Below are positions 1 to 8,693 of a stretch of DNA of 64,000 nucleotides, piece after piece (the stretch's first letter is position 1; every line of letters starts with the position of its first letter). A program made the translations under genes and the position numbers. Source of the DNA: UQRS01 sp050946935 (lineage in GTDB: Bacteria; Bacillota; Clostridia; Oscillospirales; Acutalibacteraceae). Where the stretch lies: contig JBMNVR010000012.1 in NCBI GenBank assembly GCA_050946935.1, positions 1-64,000 of the forward strand, read 5' to 3'. The notes under the pieces are model-generated. The model saw only the letters and a list, made by a program, of their open reading frames with translations. It was not told the origin of the DNA and made no database searches.

Positions 1-97
1 TCTTATTCATAGCGGATAGGGTGGCACCTGCCTTTCGGTTTTGTCTCGGCAACTCAACCTTAACACAGGCCTTCCCTATTCGCTATCCTTTTTTTCT
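1..97 (+). promoter_or_regulatory. 3' end of a T-box leader with its terminator
   Basis: The T-box core AGGGTGGCACC lies at 18-28. The 5' arm AGCGGATAGGG (11-21) pairs with CCCTATTCGCT (74-84), followed by a T-run at 89-95, forming the leader terminator. Known: uncharged tRNA stabilises an antiterminator through the UGGN bulge. The specifier loop lies outside the window, so the cognate amino acid cannot be read. The bulge reads UGGC, which would pair with discriminator G, whereas tRNA-Ala normally has A. The next gene is alaS, the obvious target, but that assignment is not secure. Confidence 0.7.
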
Positions 98-157
98 CTT
101 TGTATCACATCATTGTAATACCTACACACATTCCTTTTTGAATCTTTCCCCAACCGA

Positions 158-186
158 TTGACAAAGCGGCTGGGGGGGATTATAAT
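158..186 (+). promoter_or_regulatory. Consensus sigma-A promoter for alaS
   Basis: A perfect -35 TTGACA (158-163) is separated by exactly 17 bases from a perfect -10 TATAAT (181-186). It lies downstream of the T-box terminator and about 60 bases before the alaS start, so transcription from it would not pass through the T-box. Confidence 0.85.
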
Positions 187-250
187 AATATACTGTATAA
201 ATCGGCCGGACGTCGTCCTTTTCGGCGCGGCTTTTTAAGGAATGATGAAA

Positions 251-2890
251 ATGGAATGGACCTCCCTGAATGATTTGAGAGAAAAATACCTCAGCTTTTT
301 TGAAAGCAAGGGGCATCTGCGGCTGAGCAGCTTTTCTCTGGTGCCCAACAATGACAAATCGCTTTTGCTGATCAACTCCGGCATGGCGCCGATGAAGAAA
401 TATTTCACCGGGGAGGTTACGCCGCCCCGCAAGCGGGTTACCACTTGCCAGAAATGCATCCGCACCCCCGACATCGAGCGGGTGGGAAAGACGGCACGTC
501 ACGGCACTTATTTTGAGATGCTCGGCAACTTCTCTTTTGGGGACTATTTCAAGCATGAGGCGACCGCCTGGGCGTGGGAGTTCTGCACCAAGGTGATGGA
601 GATGCCGGTGGACAAGCTGTGGGTTACGATTTATCAGGATGATGACGAGGCCTTCGACATCTGGACCCGGGAGGTTGGGGTCGCGCCTGACCGGATTGTC
701 CGCATGGGTAAGGAGGACAATTTCTGGGAGCACGGCACCGGTCCCTGCGGCCCCTGCTCGGAGATTTACTTTGATCGGGGCGAGAAATACGGCTGTGGCC
801 GTCCCGACTGCGGCGTCGGGTGCGAGTGCGACCGCTATGTCGAATTCTGGAACCTGGTCTTTACCCAGTTTGACTCGGACGGCAAGGGGAATTATGCGCC
901 TCTCGACCATCCCAACATCGACACCGGCATGGGCTTGGAGCGGCTGGCCTGTATTTCGCAGGGGGTCGACAATCTGTTTGAGGTCGATACGGTTCAGAAT
1001 ATCATGAAACATATCAGTGAGATTGCCGGCGTGACCTATAAAACAGACGAAAAAGCCGACGTTTCGTTGCGGGTCATCACCGACCATATCCGTTCGACCA
1101 CCTTTATGATCGGCGACGGAGTGATGCCCTCGAACGAGGGGAGAGGCTACGTCCTCCGCCGGTTGCTGCGCCGCGCCGCACGGCACGGTCGTCTGCTCGG
1201 CATCCATCGTCCCTTTTTACATGAGGTGGTAGACACCGTCATTGCGGAAAATCCCGCTTATCCCGAGCTTGGCGAAAAGCGCGAACTGATCAAAAAGGTC
1301 GTTTTGTTTGAGGAAGAGAGCTTCGGTCGCACCATCGACCAGGGTCTGTCCCTGCTCGACAGCCTGTTGGAGAAGATGACGGCGGCAAAGGAGAAAATCC
1401 TGTCGGGCGCCGACGCCTTCCGTCTCAACGATACCTACGGGTTTCCGCTCGACCTTACGACGGATATATTGGAAGAGCGGGGCATGACGGTGGACGAGGC
1501 TGCCTTTCACGCCCTGATGAATGAGCAGAAGGAGCGGGCGCGTCAGGCTCGCAAGAGTGACGAAGGCGAGGCCTGGAAGGGCGATGGCGCCGTTTTGGAG
1601 GGTGTTGCCGCAACCGAATTTGTCGGTTATGTGGCCGATGAGGCGAAGGCCTCGGTTCTCGCGATTGTCAAGGATGGCGAGCGGGTCGAGTTCGCCGGCG
1701 TCGGCGACTGTGTATCCGTGGTGCTGGACAAAACCCCTTTTTATGGAGAGAGCGGCGGTCAGATCGGGGATACCGGCTTGATTTCGGGCGAAGGGGTACG
1801 CTTTGCGGTTAAGGCGACCTCTCGCACGCCGGGCGGCCACTTTGTCCATACCGGCGTGGTGGATGACGGCGTGCTGTCGGCCGGTGCGGCTGTAACCGCC
1901 GCGATCGACGTCAAGCGCCGCATCGCCATTCGCCGCAATCATACCGCCGCTCATCTGCTTCAGGCGGCGCTGCGGAAGGTGCTCGGCACCCATGTCGAGC
2001 AGGCAGGGCAGCTTGTGACCGATCATGCGGTTCGGTTCGATTTTACCCATTTCTCCGCTCTGACGGCTGAGGAGCTGAACGCCGTCGAGCGGGAGGTCAA
2101 CCGGATTGTTCTCTCCGGACTTGCGGTGCAGGTGTCCGAGATGCCGATCGAAGAAGCCAAGGCCATGGGCGCCATGGCTTTGTTTGGAGAGAAGTACGGC
2201 GACGTCGTGCGGGTCGTGAAGGTTCCGGACGAGTCGATTGAGCTTTGCGGCGGCACGCATATTGACAACACGGCGAAAATCGGTCTCTTCCGCATCGTGG
2301 CGGAGAATTCTGTGGCTGCCGGCGTCCGCCGGATCGAGGCGGTGACCGGCACGGCGGTGCTCGGCCTGCTGGATCAGTATAAAAATATGGCGCGGGAAGC
2401 AGCCGGCGTCTTTAAACTCGGCAATCCGGAGGAACTGGTTTTCAAGGCCCGCGCCGTGATGAACGAACTGAAGGAGAAGGATCACGAGATTGAGGAACTG
2501 CGCGGACAGATCGCCAAGCTGCGCATGGAAGGCCTGTTCGATCAGGCGGAGGAGGCCGACGGTCTGCGGATCATTTCGGCATCCTTTACCGGCACCGGCG
2601 CTGACACCATTCGCGCCATGTGCGACAAGGTGAAGGAGGCAATGCCCTCCGGCGTGGCGGTGATCGCCGGTGTGACCGACGGAAAAGTTACCTTTGCCGC
2701 CGCCTGCGGTAAGGAAGCGGTAGCGCGCGGCGCGCATGCCGGAAACCTTGTCCGGGCGGTGGCAAAGGTGGCCGGCGGCTCGGGCGGCGGACGTCCGGAC
2801 AGCGCCATGGCCGGCGCGCCCAACGCGCACATGGTTGACGAGGCGCTGGCCTCTGTGAAAGAGACGCTGCTCTCTCAAATTTCAAAATAA
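251..2890 (+). CDS. alaS: Alanyl-tRNA synthetase
   Basis: Attaches alanine to tRNA-Ala in the cytoplasm. The protein is full length (about 880 residues) with the class II catalytic domain first, then the editing domain with its zinc-binding HTAAH and CGGTH motifs, a coiled region (ELKEKDHEIEELRGQI) and a C-terminal DHHA1-type domain ending with the glycine-rich GGSGGGRPD segment. Three ATGs compete at 242, 245 and 251. The ribosome site AAGGA (237-241) touches the first and sits nine bases before the third, so 251 is preferred. A HIT-family gene follows 25 bases downstream. Confidence 0.97.
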   Translation: MEWTSLNDLREKYLSFFESKGHLRLSSFSLVPNNDKSLLLINSGMAPMKKYFTGEVTPPRKRVTTCQKCIRTPDIERVGKTARHGTYFEMLGNFSFGDYFKHEATAWAWEFCTKVMEMPVDKLWVTIYQDDDEAFDIWTREVGVAPDRIVRMGKEDNFWEHGTGPCGPCSEIYFDRGEKYGCGRPDCGVGCECDRYVEFWNLVFTQFDSDGKGNYAPLDHPNIDTGMGLERLACISQGVDNLFEVDTVQNIMKHISEIAGVTYKTDEKADVSLRVITDHIRSTTFMIGDGVMPSNEGRGYVLRRLLRRAARHGRLLGIHRPFLHEVVDTVIAENPAYPELGEKRELIKKVVLFEEESFGRTIDQGLSLLDSLLEKMTAAKEKILSGADAFRLNDTYGFPLDLTTDILEERGMTVDEAAFHALMNEQKERARQARKSDEGEAWKGDGAVLEGVAATEFVGYVADEAKASVLAIVKDGERVEFAGVGDCVSVVLDKTPFYGESGGQIGDTGLISGEGVRFAVKATSRTPGGHFVHTGVVDDGVLSAGAAVTAAIDVKRRIAIRRNHTAAHLLQAALRKVLGTHVEQAGQLVTDHAVRFDFTHFSALTAEELNAVEREVNRIVLSGLAVQVSEMPIEEAKAMGAMALFGEKYGDVVRVVKVPDESIELCGGTHIDNTAKIGLFRIVAENSVAAGVRRIEAVTGTAVLGLLDQYKNMAREAAGVFKLGNPEELVFKARAVMNELKEKDHEIEELRGQIAKLRMEGLFDQAEEADGLRIISASFTGTGADTIRAMCDKVKEAMPSGVAVIAGVTDGKVTFAAACGKEAVARGAHAGNLVRAVAKVAGGSGGGRPDSAMAGAPNAHMVDEALASVKETLLSQISK

Positions 2891-2915
2891 TTAAAAGGGA
2901 AGAGAGGTTCCTGCC

Positions 2916-3257
2916 ATGTCGGACTGCCTTTTCTGCAAAATCGCAGAGGGAGAAATTCCCTCGACCAAGATATACGAAACCGATGCCGTGCTGGCCTTCC
3001 GGGACATTGATCCGCAGGCCCCGTTCCATGTCGTGATTATTCCGAAAACGCATATCGCCTCTGCCAAAGAGATCACCGCAGATAACAGCGGCCTGATCGC
3101 CCAAGTGTTTGAAGCGGCGGCGGTTATCGCGAAGGAGCAGGGGTTGGAAAACGGCTTCCGCATTGTCAACAACTGCGGGGAGGAGGGCGGCCAGACCGTC
3201 GGGCACATTCATTTCCATATGCTCGCGGGCAGGCTGCTGGCCTGGCCTCCGGGCTGA
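2916..3257 (+). CDS. HIT family nucleotide-binding hydrolase (HinT-like)
   Basis: A 113-residue protein of the usual HinT length. The histidine triad GHIHFHM near residue 95 is the nucleotide-phosphate-binding and catalytic motif; the N-terminal DCLFCKIAEGEIPS segment is typical of the HinT branch, with two cysteines that can bind zinc. Family members hydrolyse purine nucleoside phosphoramidates and aminoacyl adenylates, which suits its place directly after an aminoacyl-tRNA synthetase. The physiological substrate is unknown. A terminator follows, so alaS and this gene probably form one transcription unit. Confidence 0.93.
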   Translation: MSDCLFCKIAEGEIPSTKIYETDAVLAFRDIDPQAPFHVVIIPKTHIASAKEITADNSGLIAQVFEAAAVIAKEQGLENGFRIVNNCGEEGGQTVGHIHFHMLAGRLLAWPPG

Positions 3258-3268
3258 TTGGCCGCTTA

Positions 3269-3309
3269 AAGCCTCCGGAAACGGTTTTCGGGGGCTTCTT
3301 CCTTTTTTA
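3269..3309 (+). terminator. Rho-independent terminator after the HIT gene
   Basis: The arms AAGCCTCCGGAAA and TTTTCGGGGGCTT (3269-3298) form a stem with a short loop, followed by TCTTCCTTTTTT. Confidence 0.8.
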
Positions 3310-3386
3310 TCGTTTTTTCGGCTTTAGTGTGGGGGATGCCGTCCGGGTGAGGGCGGGGAGTTTGAAACGGCAGGTGGTGAGCGGAA

Positions 3387-5594
3387 TTGAAGCGGCCTCT
3401 TTTTGTCTGCGGCCTTGCCGGCTGCTTTGCCGTGGTTTTCTGCTTTTATCTGCCTGAAATGCCGGCCGCTGTCCTGTTTGTTCTGCTCGGCATCGGAGGG
3501 GGCGCCCTCCTGCTTTTCGGCAGGCGGCGCCGGCCGATGCAACAGGCGGCTGCGGCGTTGCTTGTGGCGGCGTTCTTTGCCGGATATACTCTGTTCACCC
3601 TTTCGGGCGCGGTGAGGACGAGCGCCGCTCTCGACGGCCGGGAGGGGGAAGTGCGGGCGAGGGTCACCTCTGTCTCGGGTGCGGAGGATATGGCAGTGTA
3701 TGAGGTGAAGGTGACCGCCTGTTCAGTGGAAAACGCGCCGGAGGGTTTCCGGATGCGGCTCTATTCCAACGACCGCACGATGGCTAAGGCAGGGGATTCC
3801 ATCCGCGCCGTCGTGTCTTTCTCCGCCCTGCGGGAAGAAAACCGGCGTTACGACTATCCTGACGGCGTCTATCTGACCGGCAAAATAGCTGAAGGCACCT
3901 CCGCTCTTATGGAGGAAAAAACGGTCGACTATCTTTTCACCCTGCCGGAGAAGATACGCACGCACGTCCGGGGAATGCTCGAATCCACCCTTTCCTATAA
4001 CCCGGCCGCGCTGCTGACCGGCATTGCGCTGGGCGATACCTCTGGCTTTTCGAAGGAGATGGACGACAGCCTTTCTCTGGCCGGGGTATCCCATGTTGTG
4101 GCGGTATCTGGGCTGCATCTGTCGGTTGTGTGCGGCGGGTTGCTTGCGCTGCTGACTCGCCTGCGTCTTTCGGTGCGCAAAAGGTCGATTGTTACGCTGG
4201 CCGCGGTTTTTCTGATGACGGCGGTCGCCGGATTTACGCCGTCCATTTGTCGTTCGGCAATTACCTATACCATACTGCTGACGGCGCAGATGTTGTTTGT
4301 CAAAAGCGACGCGCTGAACTCGCTTGGCGCGGCCGGTTTGATTCTGATGCTGTTTAACCCGCTCTCGGCGGTAAGTTTGTCCTTTCAGCTTTCTTTTGCG
4401 GCGACGCTGGGTATTTTGTTGTTTGCGCCGGGGCTGTACGGTCGCCTTTTGCGCTTTTTGCCGCGCGCGCCGCTGCTGCGCCGGGGGTTTTCCTATTTGA
4501 GCTATGGGCTGTGTGCTTCGCTCGGCTCGATGCTATGCACCTTGCCGATTCTGGTGTTGAGTTTTGGCAATGTCAGTTTGATCGCGCCGGTATCCAACCT
4601 GTTTGTGGTTTTTCCTTCCTCGGCCGCGCTGATTTGCACGGTGCTGGCGGCTCTGCTTTCGGCTGTGCCGCTTCTGCGTTTTCTCAGCTTTCCGTTTTTA
4701 TTCGCGGCCGGGCTGCTGGCGAAATTTGTTTTAGGGGTGACCCGTCTGCTTTCGGGTTTGCCGCTGGCCTCGGTTTCCTTTTATGAGCCATATAGGAAAC
4801 TCTGCTTTGCCGCTGTTTTGCTGATGCTTGCGGCTGTGATGATCATCGGCAGAGGAAAAGGGCGCGCGCTCCGACTCGGTGCGTTTTGCTGTGCGCTGCT
4901 GGTTCTTTTGTCCGCGTCGGTTTTCCGCTTCCGCTATGCGGGGGAGGTCAGTCTGGCTGTGTTGGACATCGATCAGGGGGTTTGCGCCGTCCTCTTGTCG
5001 GAGGGAAAAAACGCTGTCCTTGGCTGTGGAGAGGGCGGGGCGAACGCCGCCGTCCGGTATCTGGAGGGGCGGGGGATACGTGCGGCCGACCTCCTTCTGA
5101 TACCGGAAAACAGCGACACCTACGCTGCGGAGGCATTGCGGTTTGTGCGTGAAACCGACTGCCGCCGGATTTTGGCCGGAACGGACGGAAAATACGGCCG
5201 GGCACTGTCGGCTGTTCGGTCTCCATCCGTTTTGCCGGTGGACGGCGCGAATGTCGCGCTTGATGGCGTGCGAATGGAGGTGCTTTCTTCCTCCGCCGGG
5301 AATTGCCTGGCCGTTTTTTGCGGGGAAAAATATATTCTATTCCCCGCGCCGGGAGCCGATCTTTCCGAGCTTGGGGAGGCATATGCGCAGCCTGATTTGC
5401 TTGTTTGCGGCACCAATCTGCCGACAGGAATCGACCCCGGAAATTCACCGGTGGTCGTTCTTTCCGGGGATGATAACGACGGTTATCTTGCTGCGTCGGC
5501 GGCGGGGTATCCGCTCTATCTTACCGGGGGAGAAGGGAATCTGGTCTTTACGTTTGAGAAAGAGGGAATCCTCCGCGTTCGGCGGGAGGGGTAG
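3387..5594 (+). CDS. comEC: ComEC/Rec2 family competence channel protein
   Basis: A 735-residue polytopic membrane protein predicted to carry incoming single-stranded DNA across the membrane. The N-terminus has paired membrane helices and a DUF4131-like soluble stretch (residues about 1-190). The competence domain spans about 200-500, with the LLTGIALGDTSGF and HVVAVSGLHLSVV signatures. The C-terminal part from about residue 525 has the metallo-beta-lactamase fold pattern, but its metal-binding motifs are missing: LDIDQGVCAV stands for LDVGQGDA and LLIPENSDTY for the HxHxDH loop. The TTG start follows a GGTGG ribosome site. holA follows, as in many Firmicutes. Confidence 0.9.
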   Translation: MKRPLFVCGLAGCFAVVFCFYLPEMPAAVLFVLLGIGGGALLLFGRRRRPMQQAAAALLVAAFFAGYTLFTLSGAVRTSAALDGREGEVRARVTSVSGAEDMAVYEVKVTACSVENAPEGFRMRLYSNDRTMAKAGDSIRAVVSFSALREENRRYDYPDGVYLTGKIAEGTSALMEEKTVDYLFTLPEKIRTHVRGMLESTLSYNPAALLTGIALGDTSGFSKEMDDSLSLAGVSHVVAVSGLHLSVVCGGLLALLTRLRLSVRKRSIVTLAAVFLMTAVAGFTPSICRSAITYTILLTAQMLFVKSDALNSLGAAGLILMLFNPLSAVSLSFQLSFAATLGILLFAPGLYGRLLRFLPRAPLLRRGFSYLSYGLCASLGSMLCTLPILVLSFGNVSLIAPVSNLFVVFPSSAALICTVLAALLSAVPLLRFLSFPFLFAAGLLAKFVLGVTRLLSGLPLASVSFYEPYRKLCFAAVLLMLAAVMIIGRGKGRALRLGAFCCALLVLLSASVFRFRYAGEVSLAVLDIDQGVCAVLLSEGKNAVLGCGEGGANAAVRYLEGRGIRAADLLLIPENSDTYAAEALRFVRETDCRRILAGTDGKYGRALSAVRSPSVLPVDGANVALDGVRMEVLSSSAGNCLAVFCGEKYILFPAPGADLSELGEAYAQPDLLVCGTNLPTGIDPGNSPVVVLSGDDNDGYLAASAAGYPLYLTGGEGNLVFTFEKEGILRVRREG

Positions 5595-5619
5595 GTGTGC
5601 GCTTTAGACCGCGGGAGAA

Positions 5620-6705
5620 ATGAAAAGAAAGGTGGCGGGAGTTTTGAAGCCGATTGGGGAAGCCCAACTGAAAAAACAAATTTCTTCGGGTGAATTTCTG
5701 AACACATATGTCGTTTTTGGAAATGAAACCTATTTGAAGCAACATTATGTAAACTCAATAATCAAGAAAGCGGTCGGGGGGGCAGATGCGTTTAACTATG
5801 TCCGTTTCAACGGCGCGCTGGATGTGCGGGAGTTAAACGACGCGGTTTCTCAGCTTCCCTTTTTATCTGAAAAACGGTGCGTCGTGGTCTGCGATTTTGA
5901 TGTGGAGGCCGCCCGTGCCGATCTGCTGGAACAGATTTATGCTGTTCTCGACCAGCAGGTGGAGACAACCGTTTTGGTGTTCTGGTTCGACACGATTGAG
6001 GTGAATCCAAAAAAGGCACCCAAACTGACCAAACTGGTCGAGCGATGCGAGAAAAACCGCGGCGCCGGTGTTCAGCTCGACCAGCGGAGCGAATCGGAAT
6101 TGATGAAGCTGCTGAAAAACAGCGCCGAGAAACGGGGCTGCCGGATGGAGCCGACCGTCTGCCGCCATATGCTGGAGGTGTGCGGCCGCGACCTCCTCAC
6201 GCTGCAAAGCGAACTGGAAAAGCTTTGCTTTTACGCCCCGGGGGAGTCGATTACGCGCGAGATGATTGACAGGGTTTGCGTTCGTACAATTGATGCGAGC
6301 GTTTATGATCTGACGCGGGCGATCAATACCAGAAACGCCGACCGCGCGATGGAAATCATCGCCGACCTCTTTTTTGAAAAGATTGAACCGGTCGTGATTT
6401 TATCGGTGCTGTCGGGCTGCTATGTTGATATGTACCGGGCCAAGGCGGCCGAGAACGCCGGATTGAAGCCGCGGGAGATTGCCAATGATTTCGGTTATTA
6501 CGGCCGGGGATTTGTCCTTGACAACGCGGCGACGGCGGCGCGTGGACTGACCATGGCGCAGTTGTCGGCCTGCCTTGGTGTGCTGATGGAGGCGGATCGC
6601 GCTCTCAAAAGCGCGCGGGCGCAGAATAAGGCGGGGTATGCCCGCACTATGCTGGAGCAGACGGTGGTCAGGCTAATGATCTGTCAGAGGAGGGCTGCGC
6701 GGTGA
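5620..6705 (+). CDS. holA: DNA polymerase III delta subunit
   Basis: A 361-residue clamp-loader subunit that opens the beta clamp. The N-terminal segment NTYVVFGNETYLKQHY corresponds to the family's fLf.GeE.yl signature, and the all-alpha C-terminal domain contains the LTRAINTRNADRAMEI helix-turn-helix typical of delta. The N-terminal extension before the conserved region is short, and a TTG inside it could be the true start. The stop overlaps the next start by four bases, implying translational coupling with the TOPRIM gene. Confidence 0.92.
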   Translation: MKRKVAGVLKPIGEAQLKKQISSGEFLNTYVVFGNETYLKQHYVNSIIKKAVGGADAFNYVRFNGALDVRELNDAVSQLPFLSEKRCVVVCDFDVEAARADLLEQIYAVLDQQVETTVLVFWFDTIEVNPKKAPKLTKLVERCEKNRGAGVQLDQRSESELMKLLKNSAEKRGCRMEPTVCRHMLEVCGRDLLTLQSELEKLCFYAPGESITREMIDRVCVRTIDASVYDLTRAINTRNADRAMEIIADLFFEKIEPVVILSVLSGCYVDMYRAKAAENAGLKPREIANDFGYYGRGFVLDNAATAARGLTMAQLSACLGVLMEADRALKSARAQNKAGYARTMLEQTVVRLMICQRRAAR

Positions 6706-7310
6706 TCCGTTTGCAGCAGGCGGTGATTGTCGAGGGGAAATATGATAAAATCAAGCTGGAGAACATTGTGGACGCTCTGATTTTGCCGACCTATGGGTTT
6801 GAAATTTTCAAGGATAATTCTCGCATGAATCTGATCCGGCGGCTGGCCAGGACGCGGGGAATCATTCTGCTGACCGACAGCGATTCGGCCGGCTTTTTAA
6901 TCCGATCCCACATTGCCGGCAGCGTGCAGGAGGGCAAGGTTTATCATGCCTATATCCCGGATATATATGGAAAAGAAAAGCGTAAGGACGCCCCGTCCAA
7001 GGAAGGTAAGCTGGGGGTGGAGGGGGTCCCGGAGCAGGTGCTGCTGGAGGCGCTCCGCCGTGCCGGCGTCGTACCGGAGGCGGGGGAGCACCCTCTGCCT
7101 GATGAGGCCGCCGGTCGGATTACCCGCGCGGATTTGTATGAGGACGGACTCTCGGGCGGGGCGGACAGCCGGCAAAAGCGGCGGGCGCTTGCGGCAGCGC
7201 TGGACTTGCCGGAGCGGCTCTCAACCGGGGCGCTGGTAGATGTTCTCAACCGGATCCTGGATTATTCCGAATACAAACGGCTGATCGCCGAACTGGAGGA
7301 AAATATATGA
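6702..7310 (+). CDS. TOPRIM-domain ribonuclease M5-like protein
   Basis: A 202-residue protein with a TOPRIM nuclease fold at the N-terminus: Glu11 in VEGKYDK and Asp59/Asp61 in LTDSDSAG are the expected metal-binding acidic residues. The C-terminal half resembles the DUF4093 extension of clostridial RNase M5 paralogues. RNase M5 matures 5S rRNA, and this is the likely but unproven role. The GTG start lies within the end of holA, and its last four bases overlap the ATG of the next gene, so three genes are coupled. Confidence 0.8.
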   Translation: MIRLQQAVIVEGKYDKIKLENIVDALILPTYGFEIFKDNSRMNLIRRLARTRGIILLTDSDSAGFLIRSHIAGSVQEGKVYHAYIPDIYGKEKRKDAPSKEGKLGVEGVPEQVLLEALRRAGVVPEAGEHPLPDEAAGRITRADLYEDGLSGGADSRQKRRALAAALDLPERLSTGALVDVLNRILDYSEYKRLIAELEENI

Positions 7311-7600
7311 ATTTTCAAGGTGTACTGCTCGGCGCGCTTTCTTTTGTAATTATCGGGGCCTTTCATCCGATCGTCATCAAGGCGGAATATCATTTCGGCC
7401 GAAAAAGCCTGCCGTTTTTTGCCGCAGCCGGCGTGATTTTTGTCCTTTTGTCCCTGCTGGTTCAAAACGTCTACGGCAGCGTAATGCTGGGACTGATCGC
7501 TTTCTCCAGCTTTTGGAGTATCAAGGAGGTTATTGAACAGGAAGAACGGGTAAAAAAAGGATGGTTTCCCAAAAACCCAAAAAAGGACAAAAAATCATAA
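7307..7600 (+). CDS. DUF4491 family small membrane protein
   Basis: A 97-residue protein with three hydrophobic segments (about residues 4-20, 34-50 and 54-70) and a lysine-rich C-terminal tail ending KNPKKDKKS. The opening NFQGVLLGALSFVIIGAFHP with the HPIVIKAEYHFG segment is the DUF4491 signature. Function is unknown. It is coupled by ATGA overlap to the RNase M5-like gene and is the last gene before a strong terminator. Confidence 0.8.
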   Translation: MNFQGVLLGALSFVIIGAFHPIVIKAEYHFGRKSLPFFAAAGVIFVLLSLLVQNVYGSVMLGLIAFSSFWSIKEVIEQEERVKKGWFPKNPKKDKKS

Positions 7601-7670
7601 CCCACCATTTTTAATGGAGAGCGCTTCTCTTCGACAGGCGTTGGAGAAGGCGGCAAATCGCTAAAAACAC

Positions 7671-7720
7671 AAAGCATCCGTCCAACGATAAAGATCGAAT
7701 GGGCGGATGCTTTTGTATTA
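7671..7720 (+). terminator. Rho-independent terminator
   Basis: The arms AAAGCATCCGTCCA (7671-7684) and TGGGCGGATGCTTT (7700-7713) form a long stem with a 15-base loop, followed by TGTATTATAT. It ends the comEC-holA-DUF4491 unit. Confidence 0.8.
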
Positions 7721-7817
7721 TATAATGTTTCTCGAATAAAAGCAAAAGCAGGATTTCAACTCCGTCCCCCTTGTTGTGCTTTCGTATGGCGACCGGGGCA
7801 CAGCGGCAAACAATACC

Positions 7818-7867
7818 CGCCGCCGGAGATTTCTCTTTTTCAAATTTGATTTGGCGGTTATTTTTTG
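7818..7867 (-). terminator. Terminator overlapping the end of the AraC gene
   Basis: AAACAATACCCGCC (about 7818-7831) can pair, with two mismatches, with GGCGGTTATTTTTT (7853-7866). Read on the minus strand the structure ends in a run containing GTATTGTTT. The stop codon lies in the stem. The 19 bases at 7849-7867 recur exactly at the end of lysC (31062-31080). Confidence 0.55.
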
Positions 7868-8655
7868 TTCAAATGCAGATTGGAATAAGCGTCGCGGAAT
7901 TGCTTGGGGCTGATCCCCTCATGATATTTGAATTTTTTTAAAAAAAGATTGTAGCTTTCCATCCCCAAAAGATCGGGAAGCTCAGACAGGGGCGTTCCGC
8001 TGACAATGAATTCTTTTGCCTTGTCCATTTTGACCTGGTCGATGTATTGCTTGATGCCGAGGCCGAAATTCTTTTTGAACAGGCGGGAGAGATAGTCCCG
8101 GTTATAGTTAAAGCGGTTTTCAATCTCTTCCAGTGTGATATTCTTGTCATAATGAATCCGAATCCACTGCTGTACCCGATGGATCAGGGCGCTTCCGCTT
8201 CTTCCGGCTTCCGACTGGGCCAGGAGAACCTCCGCCACGGCCAGTCGAAGCAGAGCGTCGCAGCAGGCGGCCGGGTAGCGCGGCGTATTGGCATAATGCA
8301 GCAACTGGCGGAGCAGGATATGCAGATTGCTGCTCTGTACCATCTCCACATGCGGGCTGTTGCAGATTTCGGGTGCCGGCGTTTCAAAATCAAAATGCAC
8401 CCAGTAAAAGGAAATATCCTCTTCCGATGGACGCAGACCGTGGTGCTCCACCCCGGGACGGAGGAAAATCGCGTCCCCGGGATTCAGAATATACTCGGTT
8501 TCTTCCTCTGCGATCAGGACGGTGCCCTTGACAACGAACATCAATTCGTATCCTTCAATCACACGGGCGGGATGAATCCACTTCCCGTCGGATACAAACA
8601 GCCCGGAGGAGACATAATGTACGCGGGACTCTAAAAAACGATGCAGGTCAAACAT
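7858..8655 (-). CDS. AraC family transcriptional regulator
   Basis: A 265-residue cytoplasmic regulator. The N-terminal half (residues about 15-130) is a cupin-like sensor with the GYELMFVVKG and LNPGDAIFLRPGVEHHG pattern common in AraC proteins that sense sugars or other small ligands. The C-terminal 100 residues contain two helix-turn-helix motifs, including FNYNRDYLSRLFKKNFG. An ATG at 8670 is possible, but GGAGAAG lies seven bases before the ATG at 8655. The gene follows the ArsR-like gene by under 40 bases on the same strand, so they are probably cotranscribed. Confidence 0.88.
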   Translation of the reverse strand: MFDLHRFLESRVHYVSSGLFVSDGKWIHPARVIEGYELMFVVKGTVLIAEEETEYILNPGDAIFLRPGVEHHGLRPSEEDISFYWVHFDFETPAPEICNSPHVEMVQSSNLHILLRQLLHYANTPRYPAACCDALLRLAVAEVLLAQSEAGRSGSALIHRVQQWIRIHYDKNITLEEIENRFNYNRDYLSRLFKKNFGLGIKQYIDQVKMDKAKEFIVSGTPLSELPDLLGMESYNLFLKKFKYHEGISPKQFRDAYSNLHLNKK

Positions 8656-8693
8656 GGCTTTCTTCTCCATATATCGTATGATTTTGGACCGTT

